Shown here: positions 9,209 to 20,700 of the stretch, piece by piece | How positions within the stretch are numbered: position 1 is the first letter of the stretch | How the letters are laid out: the number at the start of each line of letters is the position of its first letter | Assembly: GCA_039105265.1 (NCBI GenBank) | Contig: JAPFFF010000004.1 | Span: 682,001-746,000 of the forward strand | Length of the DNA: 64,000 bases | Source: Tritrichomonas musculus | Lineage: Eukaryota; Parabasalia; Tritrichomonadida; Tritrichomonadidae | Direction of reading: 5' to 3' | Program-made: the position numbers and the translations under genes | The notes under the pieces: model-generated | Databases searched by the model: none | The model's input: the letters and a program-made list of their open reading frames with translations, nothing else | What the model was told of the DNA's origin: nothing

Positions 9209-9484
9209 TTGAAAGTAGTTATGTCTAAACTTTTGAATTTTTTTGTTTCATAAATAATCGTTATCAACTTTTTAACAAAAAATAATCGACGTATAATCTT
9301 TTTCAATAAAAATAATAGGTATAAACGATGGAAGCAACTTTCACATTGAAATTTGTGATATTGAGAATTAGAGAACCAGATATACATTGAATAACACTAA
9401 GGCAAATTTATTTATAAAATGAGGTCAATTTTTAGCCAAGGAAAATTTTACCTAGTTTTTATAAAAATTTAGAAAATAGAAATT

Positions 9485-12400
9485 ATGAATTCATGTCACA
9501 ACTTTGCCTTTCTTTCACCATTACAAGCGCTAGATGAATTTAATTCAGGACATTTTTTTGATGGACAATCTTCGATTGAAACAATTTGGCTTATATTAAG
9601 CCAACTTGACGTAGATTCAATTCAAGACAACGAACTTGAACAAATTTCCGCTTTTTGGTGTTCATCAGTAGTAACAGCAAAGATTTATAATTTTACAAAG
9701 AAACCAAAGACAACTACGCATTTATTTTATTCCTATTGTTTGATAGTACAAGTTGCTTTTTCTTTATATCAACGATTACTCAAAAAAAGTTTAAACTCGC
9801 AAGATTTAGATTTAAAAAATCATTTATACGATCCGATTATGGCAGTTTTTGGATTTCTTGATCATATTTTTGATGAAATCGAAACACCTTCAAATTACCC
9901 AATCAAATTTTCACCTATATTTGATAATTCAAATTCAGTTATTGAGTTCTTTAGACAGCATTCAGACTTACCTCAATACAATATAATTATTTCATGGGGG
10001 CTTCGATTTTTATTTTCGCCAATTTATTATTCAAACAAAGATGATAATAATACAGAAATCGAATCTTTTAACCAAATCAAAGAATTAATTGATCCAGACG
10101 GCTATTATTTCTTTGATGTTAAAGCCCAATTGCAAACGCAAAAACAAACGAATTCAGAAAGTGATAATAATAACAACAATAATGACAATGATAACAAGCA
10201 AGTTATTTTTGACAGATTTATTAGAACAGATTCTGAGATTCCACTTGTTTCCATTTTACTTGTACGTTATTCACTTTCAAAATTTTTCAACATCCAAATT
10301 GTAGCACCAATTGCAGCTCCAAATTCAGACTTTTACGACAATTTCTACAATAAAGTAATATTGAATTCAAATGACAATACCAAAGGAAATTCAGAATCAA
10401 ACGAAAACATACAAATTGACAGCAGTGTTGCTCAAGGCCCCAGTGAAGAAGAGATAATCCATCTAGGCGAAGAAATCATCAAAATCTCTCAAACATTTTT
10501 ATATGTAAGCGCGAACAAAATCCAATTTCCGTCCAAACTTTTCGTGAACCATCTTATTCCTACTGAATTCATTACTCTATCATTTCTGAGCGATACAATT
10601 GACGATAGTCAGATTGATATTCATCAAATATTTGAAAGAGAGCCAAGCTCTCGCAATTCAGTCCTCTTCCTGCTCAGCAAGCTGAAGACAGCAGATGAAA
10701 TTGACCAATTTACAGAATTCCTCAATTCGAAGCAGTTTAGTGATGGTTGGATCAATGAAGCGCGAGGATGCATGCTTGGATTTGAGCCAATTGACCGACT
10801 TATTAATGATTCTATATCAGGTGACTCGAATGCAGCCAAAGCACTTCTTGATCATCCAGAATGCAAAGAATCATTAACGCCATCAAGTTCAGTCTTACAC
10901 AAAATCCTGTCAATACTCCTCTCGAACGATCCAGTAGAGCTACCCGAAGAGTATCCGCAAATAGCGAAGCCAGAACCAGAACCAAAACCAGAACCGAGTG
11001 AAGAAAACAGCAATGCACAAAATGAAACCAATGCAGAAGGTCAAGCTGAATCCAAAAAAGATGACAAAAGTGCTTCTGCTGTTGTTGAAGTTCCTGCAAT
11101 TTACAATTACAATGCAGCCATCATTTACAAAGCGATACAACACAAACACAAATTGAACTTCAAGCCTTTGATAGCAGCACTTCATGCGATGCTGATTGAC
11201 GTTGTTGACTCAATCACGAAGAAGCGAGGACTGACCTATCTTGTTCTTGCCGGTTTCAAGCCGAATGACGAGTCTGATGCCCATCTTCAGCACCTACAAA
11301 TTCCACAAGATGCGAAAGACCTGATTGTTGATCTTACGAAGAAGCCACTCTCAATGATCTTCATGAATGTCTACATGTATTTGTACTACATTGAAATCAC
11401 CGGCATCAAGGATTCATTGGACGAAGAGTGCTTGAATCTATTGGCAGATTTTTCATCGAATTATTTCTTCTCTTCCTACTTGGAACGAATAGTTCGAAAG
11501 ACAATGCCAGCTTCATTTTTGACAATTGTTTCACAGCACCGAATCAGCCACATTACAAACTCACTGAAAGACAAAGGATTACGCACACAGATTCTTGATT
11601 TAATATTGCCAACAATTAAATCAGAACACAGCTCACAAATAACGGATCTTGTTAAGTTCTTCATTGACGATGATGACATTGAATCGATCATCACTCTTCT
11701 GTCCGATAATCCGCCGTCAATACGAGACATTATCTCGTCGATTCCTATTGAAATACAAGACAAGATTTTTGACAACTTGATTGAAAAAGGAGACCAAAAC
11801 AAGATGAAACTTATCGTTCCTCTTATTTTAGAAACGAATCCTTCTTTATTCAAGAAACTTGGCGTAATTGCTTTGAAAACACCAAAACTTCTTGATTCGC
11901 TTTTAACTGTTTGTAATTGTTCAAATGAAGCTTTCATTGAAGCTGTTTCTTCATTCTCAGGCGAAATAACAACTGAATTTGCACAAATGCTCAAGAAACT
12001 TGTTCATTCGCTCCCAATCTACTTGATTACTCATCAACTTAAAGAAGGAGAAAAAGAAAGACAAAGAATGAATGCTGATTGGAATGATGAAGTTGTCTCC
12101 CAATCAACACAGACAAAAACAGTTGATCCTTGGATTTACAATGAGGATGAAACAGACCACATAAAGGAGCATAACACTGGAAATCATCATTGCTTCTTCT
12201 GTTACACATGCGGAATCTTTGGTGATAGAAACAACATCTGTCTCAACTGTGCATTAAAGTGCCACAAAGGACACGACATTGCTTATTATGGACTCACTGA
12301 ATCACCTTGTGCATGTGGCAAGAAATCATCATCAACTTGCAAGATCAACAAAGCAAGCAGCAATGAAAACGAAACCCAAGAAGCATCGAAGACACCAAAG

Positions 12401-14968
12401 CAACAAACTACAATTACAACAACAAATGCTGCTTCTACCAAGAAAACAGACAATAATAATAACAATAATAATAAAGTGTCTGTTAAATATTTCGATGCTT
12501 GCAATGATCATAACATTTCTTTGCTGATTACTTTGTTTAGGTCTCTTTTGAACTCTAAGATAATGAAGCCACCAGATCCTTTGCAAGTCATTCGACTAAC
12601 GACGGGAAGTATTTTCGACGTTGACATTACAAAGTTCCATTCATCATTCACTCCTTCCAGATTCAAATTTGCCACTGTCCAATCGAATCCAAACGAAACT
12701 GCAGCTGCTCACACCGGAGGATCAGCAGGCGGAACGGATGGCGGAAGCTCGTTACCAATTTCACTTCTACCGAAGTTGATTGATTCACAATCGATCATTA
12801 ATGAAGTACAAAATCAAAGCTCAACATATGAGCGACATTTTGAATACAGAAGTCGAGCCATTCCGATCCAAGCAGCTGCTGTTGGGGGTCCATTATGCAA
12901 CATACTAGTTGTTGCTTCAGGCAGGACATTAACATCGTTCAACATTGAAACAATGCAGCAACTTTCAACATATCGAATGTCACATCCAGGCTTCCAAATA
13001 TCATTTTGTCCATTGGATCCGTCTGTTTTTGCAGTAGCTTCATTGAAGCATGTCATGATCTTTTCATTAACAGAAAATGGAACCTTCCAAGAGTCAGAAC
13101 AAATCATGCTGCTACTTGAAGAACTCAGTCCGACAATCTTCGTTAATTCAGTTGTTTGGGTTCCTTTAGAATGTCTTCATCTTGCCGTTGTTTGCAACAT
13201 GTTCATCAAAATATATGACATTCCAAGTGATCGTTTTTCACCAATTGCTTGCTTCTTTGCCGATAGTCCCAACTTTTTCAGTTCGGCTGTTTTTGTAGAA
13301 CATGAAGAAGAATGTTATGGGCTCTTCGCTATGTCAACTGGCCGAATAGCAATTCAAAACACTAATGTTGATCCTTCAGATGGTCCTATTCCATTGACAC
13401 GATTTGCTACTTTTCCAAGATTTTCTAATCATCAATTGACATTGTCTTACAGTCCTGAATCTGACATTCTCTTCATTTCATCGCCACCACAGCCGTTGCT
13501 TGCAATGAGGCTCGATGAGATCTTCAAAGAGAAAGACCCGCAATTCTTGGCAATTGACATTCCACAGAATTTAATTGGCCTTCATTTGTACTTTGTTCAT
13601 TGCGTAAACGGCTCCCTTCATTTCTTAGTCAATCCCAACTCAGGTGCCGTTTTTACAATCGAGTTCATCGATAACGAACAAGTTGAAGTTTCTTCACTGT
13701 CACCGCAATCAATCATTCCAATGGGAGGCATTCCTATCTACGACAGATCCATCATTACGTTGACGACATTCACCATGCAAAACAAGCTTTATGCAATTGG
13801 CAAAAATGGAAAGATCCTCGCTTTGCAGTCCGCTGATGAGTCCAATGATGACGATGATGAAGAAGGCGACAAAGAAAACGAAGATGAAGAGAATGATGAA
13901 GATGAAGACGAAAATGGAATTGATTCAAAAGCAAATCTTTTTAATAAGTTCATCGTTCCTCCTTCTTTTTGGACCATTTCAAAGATAGCTTCAAAATTCT
14001 TGATTGAAATATCAGCACATAACATTCAAAGCGATCCATCCATTCTTCTTTCAGGCATTGGTGGTGGTGGCTTCGTATTTCCAGGAGAAATTCGTCACAA
14101 GTGTCTCGATGTTTCAATCAAAGATGACAATTTATTGATCGTTGGATTTAGAATCACAGTTGGCTTATCAAATCCAAGTCTAAGAAACAGGCCTTCATAC
14201 ATAAAAGTGTTCAATAGAAAATATAGCTTGCATTCTAGTTCATCTTCTTCACCTTACACAATTTGCGTGCCTTTAAGACCTGAAGAAATTCGTCTAAGAC
14301 GTCGTTATAGATTAGGAATTGGAAACAATGAAAGCAACGATAATTATGACATCTTTATTGACAGCTTAGATGTTTTTACTATTCGCGTTGATCAATTAGA
14401 TGCCAAAAAATACAGTTGGATAAAAAGATCAAAAGAAATTGATTGGTTTAAGGATGGTAATAATGTGTTTGATTTTAATGATTCGCGTCAAATTGTTAAA
14501 ATAAGTAAATCTATTAAAATTGATGAAAATCATCTTAAAGGAAGAAATCCAAGAATCTTTAAGAGAAAAATTAAATTGGGTAACGACGTAATGAGCTACT
14601 TAATTAATAATATTTCGTTGGCTTTCCCTTTGGAATTCGAAATGGATGATAATACTATCGGCGAGTTGGTTGGTATTATGTATGGAAACCCTGATATTTC
14701 AATGGCAGCAAGAAGAATGATTATTAAGGGCGCAAAATTGTTCGGTGCTGATTCGGATAGAAAATATGCAGTTTTGAAAATTTGGGCTGATACTATTTGT
14801 AAACTTGTAAATGACGGTAAAATTAATGATAAACAATGGGGACTCCTTTGGAGAGATTTGGCATTGATGCCTCAAGATTTAAAGGATGCAATTACTCCAA
14901 TTGTTTGGAAATCGAAACCACAATTGTCAGGTACATTTACTGCTTTATCTGCTTTCCTGACAAAGTAA
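9485..14968 (+). CDS. UBR-box protein, UBR4/BIG (pushover)-like
   Basis: 1827 aa. A UBR-type zinc finger lies at about residues 899-960: HCFFCYTCG, CLNCALKCHKGHD, CACGKK and a final C, the spacing used to bind N-degrons or related ligands. The N-terminal ~880 residues look helical. After the box comes a region with propeller-like strands (GPLCNILVVASGRTLTSFNI and following), as in UBR4 orthologues. Low-complexity inserts occur near 225 (Asn/Asp), 500 (PEPEPKPEP), 960-1000 and 1450 (Asp/Glu). The protein is far shorter than animal UBR4 (about 5000 aa), and I do not see the C-terminal cysteine-rich E3 module of that family. It may be an adaptor or work with a separate ligase. No RING or HECT was recognised. 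Confidence 0.75.
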   Translation: MNSCHNFAFLSPLQALDEFNSGHFFDGQSSIETIWLILSQLDVDSIQDNELEQISAFWCSSVVTAKIYNFTKKPKTTTHLFYSYCLIVQVAFSLYQRLLKKSLNSQDLDLKNHLYDPIMAVFGFLDHIFDEIETPSNYPIKFSPIFDNSNSVIEFFRQHSDLPQYNIIISWGLRFLFSPIYYSNKDDNNTEIESFNQIKELIDPDGYYFFDVKAQLQTQKQTNSESDNNNNNNDNDNKQVIFDRFIRTDSEIPLVSILLVRYSLSKFFNIQIVAPIAAPNSDFYDNFYNKVILNSNDNTKGNSESNENIQIDSSVAQGPSEEEIIHLGEEIIKISQTFLYVSANKIQFPSKLFVNHLIPTEFITLSFLSDTIDDSQIDIHQIFEREPSSRNSVLFLLSKLKTADEIDQFTEFLNSKQFSDGWINEARGCMLGFEPIDRLINDSISGDSNAAKALLDHPECKESLTPSSSVLHKILSILLSNDPVELPEEYPQIAKPEPEPKPEPSEENSNAQNETNAEGQAESKKDDKSASAVVEVPAIYNYNAAIIYKAIQHKHKLNFKPLIAALHAMLIDVVDSITKKRGLTYLVLAGFKPNDESDAHLQHLQIPQDAKDLIVDLTKKPLSMIFMNVYMYLYYIEITGIKDSLDEECLNLLADFSSNYFFSSYLERIVRKTMPASFLTIVSQHRISHITNSLKDKGLRTQILDLILPTIKSEHSSQITDLVKFFIDDDDIESIITLLSDNPPSIRDIISSIPIEIQDKIFDNLIEKGDQNKMKLIVPLILETNPSLFKKLGVIALKTPKLLDSLLTVCNCSNEAFIEAVSSFSGEITTEFAQMLKKLVHSLPIYLITHQLKEGEKERQRMNADWNDEVVSQSTQTKTVDPWIYNEDETDHIKEHNTGNHHCFFCYTCGIFGDRNNICLNCALKCHKGHDIAYYGLTESPCACGKKSSSTCKINKASSNENETQEASKTPKQQTTITTTNAASTKKTDNNNNNNNKVSVKYFDACNDHNISLLITLFRSLLNSKIMKPPDPLQVIRLTTGSIFDVDITKFHSSFTPSRFKFATVQSNPNETAAAHTGGSAGGTDGGSSLPISLLPKLIDSQSIINEVQNQSSTYERHFEYRSRAIPIQAAAVGGPLCNILVVASGRTLTSFNIETMQQLSTYRMSHPGFQISFCPLDPSVFAVASLKHVMIFSLTENGTFQESEQIMLLLEELSPTIFVNSVVWVPLECLHLAVVCNMFIKIYDIPSDRFSPIACFFADSPNFFSSAVFVEHEEECYGLFAMSTGRIAIQNTNVDPSDGPIPLTRFATFPRFSNHQLTLSYSPESDILFISSPPQPLLAMRLDEIFKEKDPQFLAIDIPQNLIGLHLYFVHCVNGSLHFLVNPNSGAVFTIEFIDNEQVEVSSLSPQSIIPMGGIPIYDRSIITLTTFTMQNKLYAIGKNGKILALQSADESNDDDDEEGDKENEDEENDEDEDENGIDSKANLFNKFIVPPSFWTISKIASKFLIEISAHNIQSDPSILLSGIGGGGFVFPGEIRHKCLDVSIKDDNLLIVGFRITVGLSNPSLRNRPSYIKVFNRKYSLHSSSSSSPYTICVPLRPEEIRLRRRYRLGIGNNESNDNYDIFIDSLDVFTIRVDQLDAKKYSWIKRSKEIDWFKDGNNVFDFNDSRQIVKISKSIKIDENHLKGRNPRIFKRKIKLGNDVMSYLINNISLAFPLEFEMDDNTIGELVGIMYGNPDISMAARRMIIKGAKLFGADSDRKYAVLKIWADTICKLVNDGKINDKQWGLLWRDLALMPQDLKDAITPIVWKSKPQLSGTFTALSAFLTK

Positions 14969-15245
14969 AATTATTTATTTATTTTTTTGTCTTATTTATC
15001 ATTATTCTTTATAAACATTTTCTTTTCTATAAATTTTTTTTGATTTATTTTCATATCAAATGTCATATTTTAATCTTTATCAAAATAAGTTGTTGTTCTT
15101 TAATAATAAATCAGTAAAATTTTGAATTTTAATTTCATTAGAAAAGAGAGAGAAATAAATATAAATAAAGCTAAAATTACTAAATTATATATTCTATTTA
15201 TTTATAGTATAAAAGAGTGGTAAATAAAAAAACACAAAAATGGTT

Positions 15246-15812
15246 TTAGTTTGAGATGAGATCACGGAAAAGTAAGTTTGAATCATCTTTGTTATTGTTG
15301 AGAAGAGAATTCATTTTAGGGAATTGTTTGTTGTTGTTCTTTGAATAAAGTTGATTGTTGAGATTGTTGTTTTGACGTTCAAAGCGTTCACATAGAGATA
15401 ATTGAATTTCCATTTTACCAACAATTTTTCGGTCATATAAATTTTTAGCAACTTTTTTATTTTCTTTAGACATATGTTGAACTGGTTCATAAATATTGAT
15501 TCTTCTCATTTCAATACTTTCTGCATCTTTAAATAATTGAGGAAATTCATCAGAATTTATAACTGTTGAGGCAATAATATGGTCGTTTGATAACATGCTC
15601 TTCCTTCTAAATACAATAACAATTTTTTCAGTTATTTCACTGAAATTAACAGTGAATGAAGGATGTACAGCATAAATTTTCTTTGTGTCAAAAGTCATTG
15701 CTTTTTTTTGTCCATCTGGAAGTGTTGTAATGCTTACACGAATTGTATCATTAGAGCCAACAAGTCCGTTGAAGAATTCAAATGAATGCATTTGGAGATT
15801 TAAGCACATCAT
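15246..15812 (-). CDS. 188-aa protein of unknown function, copy A of an inverted pair
   Basis: The protein is identical in all 188 residues to copy B. The first ~145 residues alternate hydrophobic and polar residues like a beta sandwich (MHSFEFFNGL, RVSITTL, TEKIVIVFRRK, KMEIQLSLCERF) and could be a C2-like domain, as in many trichomonad families; this is only a fold guess. The last ~40 residues are Asn/Lys-rich and disordered. No signal peptide or membrane segment is present. The copies are divergently transcribed with about 800 bp between their starts. Confidence 0.8.
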   Translation of the reverse strand: MMCLNLQMHSFEFFNGLVGSNDTIRVSITTLPDGQKKAMTFDTKKIYAVHPSFTVNFSEITEKIVIVFRRKSMLSNDHIIASTVINSDEFPQLFKDAESIEMRRINIYEPVQHMSKENKKVAKNLYDRKIVGKMEIQLSLCERFERQNNNLNNQLYSKNNNKQFPKMNSLLNNNKDDSNLLFRDLISN

Positions 15813-15832
15813 TTTGTTCTGGTTTAAATAAA

Positions 15833-15837
15833 AATGA
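15833..15837 (-). promoter_or_regulatory. Initiator-like TCATT of copy A
   Basis: On the minus strand TCATT lies about 20 bases before the ATG at 15812. It is duplicated in the other arm. Confidence 0.45.
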
Positions 15838-15916
15838 TCTGATAAAAAGTCTTGATGTTTTTTTATCTTAACGTAAAATAATCAATTGAATTATTGAATA
15901 ATTATAATATAAAATG

Positions 15917-16515
15917 ATGATAATGATGAAAGTTGGAATACTTTTTTTATTTTTTTGAATGGTAATTCAATTTTTTATATAAATGACCTTCAAAAAAATA
16001 TAAAATAATATTTGATAATATTTTGAAAGATGTACTAGGACTAAGTTATTTCGGGTTACAAAAGAGTTTCATGAATTATATTTTTTATTTATTTATTATA
16101 TAATATTTATTTAGAAATAAATGGATGCATTTACAATAATTGCTTTTTAATAAATGTATAATCATATATTAATAATTGAGAAAATAATCGATTTAATATT
16201 TGTATTGATTATTTTATTTCATTGAAAATATAATTTCCTTATATTCAAAAAGTTACTAATATAAAAAAATAATACCTCTGAAATTTTTTTTTTTGTGATT
16301 ACTTATAGAAAATTTGAATTCATTTTCCATTTCGAAAAATGCTAAGCCAAGCTCTTAAAATAAACTTGATATTCACATAATATACATCTTCTTATAGAAT
16401 ATGGCTAAATCAAAATTCCAAATGGTAGGGCCAATTTTGCTGTAGTAATTTTTCATTCAATTTTTCACTTTTTAAATTGAAAATTCATAAAAAAAAAGTA
16501 CATCTATTTTGAATG
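15917..16515. other. Unique 599-bp centre of the palindrome
   Basis: AT-rich and not inverted-repeated. It separates the two divergent 188-aa genes and must hold anything upstream that is private to each. No open frame or RNA gene was seen. Confidence 0.7.
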
Positions 16516-16595
16516 CATTTTATATTATAATTATTCAATAATTCAATTGATTATTTTACGTTAAGATAAAAAAAAAATCAAGACTTTTTATCAGA

Positions 16596-16600
16596 TCATT
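16596..16600 (+). promoter_or_regulatory. Initiator-like TCATT of copy B
   Basis: TCATT lies about 20 bases before the ATG at 16621, the mirror of the site in copy A. Confidence 0.45.
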
Positions 16601-16620
16601 TTTATTTAAACCAGAACAAA

Positions 16621-17187
16621 ATGATGTGCTTAAATCTCCAAATGCATTCATTTGAATTCTTCAACGGACTTGTTGGCTCTAATGATACAATTCGTGTAAG
16701 CATTACAACACTTCCAGATGGACAAAAAAAAGCAATGACTTTTGACACAAAGAAAATTTATGCTGTGCATCCTTCATTCACTGTCAATTTCAGTGAAATA
16801 ACTGAAAAAATTGTTATTGTATTTAGAAGGAAGAGCATGTTATCAAACGACCATATTATTGCCTCAACAGTTATAAATTCTGATGAATTTCCTCAATTAT
16901 TTAAAGATGCAGAAAGTATTGAAATGAGAAGAATCAATATTTATGAACCAGTTCAACATATGTCTAAAGAAAATAAAAAAGTTGCTAAAAATTTATATGA
17001 CCGAAAAATTGTTGGTAAAATGGAAATTCAATTATCTCTATGTGAACGTTTTGAACGTCAAAACAACAATCTCAACAATCAACTTTATTCAAAGAACAAC
17101 AACAAACAATTCCCTAAAATGAATTCTCTTCTCAACAATAACAAAGATGATTCAAACTTACTTTTCCGTGATCTCATCTCAAACTAA
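16621..17187 (+). CDS. 188-aa protein of unknown function, copy B of an inverted pair
   Basis: Same protein as copy A. The three coding differences are all silent: GTA/GTG, GTT/GTC and CGC/CGT (copy A/copy B). The leader and the TAAA at the stop are also shared. The copies therefore express the same product; what differs is only flanking DNA beyond the arms. Confidence 0.8.
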   Translation: MMCLNLQMHSFEFFNGLVGSNDTIRVSITTLPDGQKKAMTFDTKKIYAVHPSFTVNFSEITEKIVIVFRRKSMLSNDHIIASTVINSDEFPQLFKDAESIEMRRINIYEPVQHMSKENKKVAKNLYDRKIVGKMEIQLSLCERFERQNNNLNNQLYSKNNNKQFPKMNSLLNNNKDDSNLLFRDLISN

Positions 17188-17241
17188 AACCATTTTTGTG
17201 TTTTTTTATTTACCACTCTTTTATACTATAAATAAATAGAA

Positions 17242-17731
17242 CATAGAATTATGTAATTGTATTTCTTAAATATTTTAAAAAAATTATTTGATCTGAGATT
17301 TATTAATATTTTTTTTACGTGATTAAAGATATATTTATTATTTATGGAAAAGAGGATTCTAATTCTTTTAAGAATGATCGAGGTCAAAATTTTTTTATCA
17401 CAAAAAGATTTTTTTTGACTTTTTTCAATTCATTTTTATCAACTTGTGATGAATTTTATAACTCAAAATCAGCAAAATATTAATTTGGATATTCTTCAAA
17501 TTACATAGCATATAATAAAATAAAGTAATTTGACTAACTCTTTCACAATCCGATCAAAGCTCCGCCTTTTCTTAGGATCAAGAGTTCCAGCACGTGTTTC
17601 TACTTTAAAATTTAAATGAAGATGCGTTTCCTTCTATAACTTGAGCTGGCGAATAATATAAAACAAATCTATAATAATATAAAAAACATTTATAAAAACA
17701 ATTAAATAAAACATACAAAAAAACAAATTCA
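17242..17731. other. Spacer with a short GC-richer patch
   Basis: Mostly AT-rich. Around 17535-17650 the composition is more coding-like. On the minus strand a roughly 40-codon frame contains RAGTLDPKKRRSFDRI; it lacks an ATG and may be a gene scrap. Confidence 0.4.
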
Positions 17732-20700
17732 TTATTTTGATATTTTTGACACAATCTCATCTTTTGAGAAATCAGTAATTGAATCGAACGACATAATGTA
17801 AGGCAGCAAGAAGCAAGATGTAAACACATCCCTGGATGTGATTGGCTCGTCAATCAGCGACGCCGTTGAAGACATAGAAAAAGTTCCAAGCGACATCACC
17901 ATTGATCCAAAAGTCACAGATCCAAATCTGGAACTTTTTGAGAGAGAACTGAATTGCTTAATTGACTTCAAGCCGATAGGTATCTCAATTTTTGTGTACT
18001 TTTTCTTTGAGTCGTTCCACACCTTGTTCAGCGTGTAGGCGAACAAGTCGTCGCCAACAACAACAGGCTTCGAGAACGGAACCTGGTCGCAATACTGAGA
18101 CAACGAAGTCTTCATTAGCGCCTTGTGAATTGCCAAAACCGCAATAACCGCTTCTTGAGCGTAAGAAGGAGCGTTCACTTTTCTTGGCACTTTTGACAGA
18201 TCTTTGATGCCGGCCATCTGAGCGAGGAAGTGCGCGATGTTTCGCGTCATTTTATGAAGCATCGATGGGTCCGCGTCCGGCTGAATTTCCTCTGAATTTG
18301 AATTGAGATCAGTTTTGGCCTGACAATCCAACATGACGCCTGATGTATCAATGATGAATCTACAAACAGAAGAGATCATCTGGTCATAACTTCCCGTCTG
18401 TTCGAGCGTGTTCTTGAAGTAGTCAATTGTGAAGAATTTTCTTTCATCTTCACGCTCTTCCCCGCCAATTGAAAAAGTTCGACTGCTTAGGTTGCGACCA
18501 CGAGAACTCATCAGGCCTGGCGTGTGCACCGAACGGGAAGACGCAAGGAGCTGCTCAAACAGATCCGTCTTAGAATCCGTGTCCACTCCAGAGCCGGTAT
18601 TAATTGAGGTCAAATCGAGGGTCAAATCGGGACCGTTTTCTGGCATCAAAGTCAAACTTTTCTGGCTTGAAGTTGACTGGTAAGAAGAGATCAAAGGGTT
18701 CTTGTTCGGCTGAAGGGCAGTTGGGTCAGGCGTAGGACCGGCTGCTAGTTGCATCATGCTCGTCATGAGCAAGCTCATTGCTGATCCGAATCTTCCGGTC
18801 TTCTTCGTAAGTGTCTGCGGGTCACGAAGCCTTTGATGGAAGGCTTCGACGAGCTCGTCTCTCTTCTCCTCGAAGTTGTAAGGAATCTTTGGCGGCGCAT
18901 CTCTTAGCTCCCTCAGCAGGCAAGCTATGCTCTCGTTAAGGTCAGGGAAGACAATCACTTTGTCCTTCATATTTGACATGTCGTGAACTGGACTCTTCAC
19001 AAAAGTAAACGTTCCCATTGTCGTAAAACCGTCAATACTTTGAGAGACCTTAGAGGCCGATATATGAGAAACCATACCCGCTAAAACCGCCTTGTCCCTC
19101 GACATCTTAACCGTTAACCGCCCTCTCAAAAGTGAAGTGTTCTTTTGAATGGCATCTGTCAATTCATCGAAACTTCGGAACTTCTCAAAATACGGGTTTT
19201 TCTCAACGCCGGAGCCGTCGGCATTTAGATCGAGATTCAAGTTCGACGTAGACGTAAAGTTCGAGTTTGCATTCGATGCGTTGGCTTGTGATTGCTTGTT
19301 GCTTCCATTCTCTTTACTGTCGAACTTTTTCAATGAATTAAGACGCAATAGAAAACACCTCACTAACGTCTCCCAAGTATAGATTGGCGGCTCCTGCTTC
19401 TTCTTGCCTTCGGTCAAGAAGGCCCACTCCTTCTGGGCGTAAATGTGAGCATGCGCGAGCTTGGCATCTAAGACTCGGCCTGCCACGTATTCGCGCTTTG
19501 TCAGCTCAAAAGAGAAGCCAACATGACGAGGGAAGAAAGCGCCAGCACTAACGTATATTCTTCTCAGTAGGCGAAGATTGGCAACTCTTCGCAATTCAGT
19601 CAAAATAATCTGCTTCGTTTCTCTGTCTGGATCAACGTGATCCGACCAACGTGCGAAGTTTTTCCAACGGTTTCGTGATCGAATGAAGCGGATCCAAAGG
19701 CGAAAGGTCAAAGTTGAATAGAACAATTCAAATTCATTCTTTAGCATGAAAATAATGGCTAGGCAAAGACTCGGATTGGCTTGTGTTTTGAGCATCATGC
19801 CCATTGCTTTGATCTTCCTTTCTTTCGATATCAGATACCATGAATTCATGATTTTAATCAGCTTCATATTGTCATGCTTCATCGTCGATAGATCAAATAA
19901 AAAGTCACGCTCAGCGTGCTCATATATTAACGTATACCATGATCGGAAACAATCTCGAAGAGTTTGCGTTTCTTGACTCTTCTTCTGAAGGAATTTAAGC
20001 CAGGCTCGATGTGCAAGCATCTGGAGATGAAGATTACGAAAGTTGTCGCTGGTTTCTATAATCTGAGCTTCGGCAATGGTTTCAATGGAACGGTTGTATA
20101 AGGCGCGTATCGCTTTGGCACAAATACGACGTTGTGAGTGTTCATTGGCGCGTAAAATATGAATTCGCTTGGTGTTCATTTTTCGTTCTAATACATTCCA
20201 TCGTGGATTAACTTCTTTTGCATTTATACTTAAAAATTTGTCACTCTTTTTGGCGTTTTTTTCTAACTTTTTCCATTTAACATATCGATGCCACATTTGA
20301 AAGAAATGATATATCTGACCATAACACGTGAGCTTTTTGGATGTAAAACGAATAAATTGAAGCGTTTTCCAATGATTTCGCCTTTTACGCGTAGTATATG
20401 CCCAGAGACGAATGATTCTGTGTAAAAGAGGCATTGACATTAGGTAAATAAAACTATAAACAACAGTTGCAGTGTAACCTTCTGGTAAGAAAAGTCGACC
20501 ACTGATGTAAAATAATCGAAAAGGAACAATCTCACGAACCTTGAATCTGTTTTTAATAAACTCATAGAATTCTGAAAATTTAGAAAATAGTTTTTCGAGC
20601 TTAACTGGATCATTTGTATTTACTAATCTCCAACATAAAAATGTTAATCTTTTTAGTCGCATATGATATTGAATATGAATTCCAATGCATCTTTTCCAAT

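Larger units (their letters stand above)
15192..15916. repeat. Left arm of a large inverted repeat
   Basis: 725 bp, the reverse complement of 16516-17241. Reading both arms against each other I find three substitutions in the coding part, one substitution and a one-base length change in a T-run, and nothing else. Similarity stops abruptly at both ends. Confidence 0.95.
16516..17241. repeat. Right arm of the large inverted repeat
   Basis: 726 bp, reverse complement of 15192-15916. It includes the complete gene, its leader and about 50 bp downstream of the stop. Confidence 0.95.

Noticed and set aside
15192-17241. Palindrome as a pure assembly mirror artefact
   Set aside because: The arms differ at several positions and the centre and outer flanks are unique, which a simple fold-back would not give. 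Read support should still be checked.
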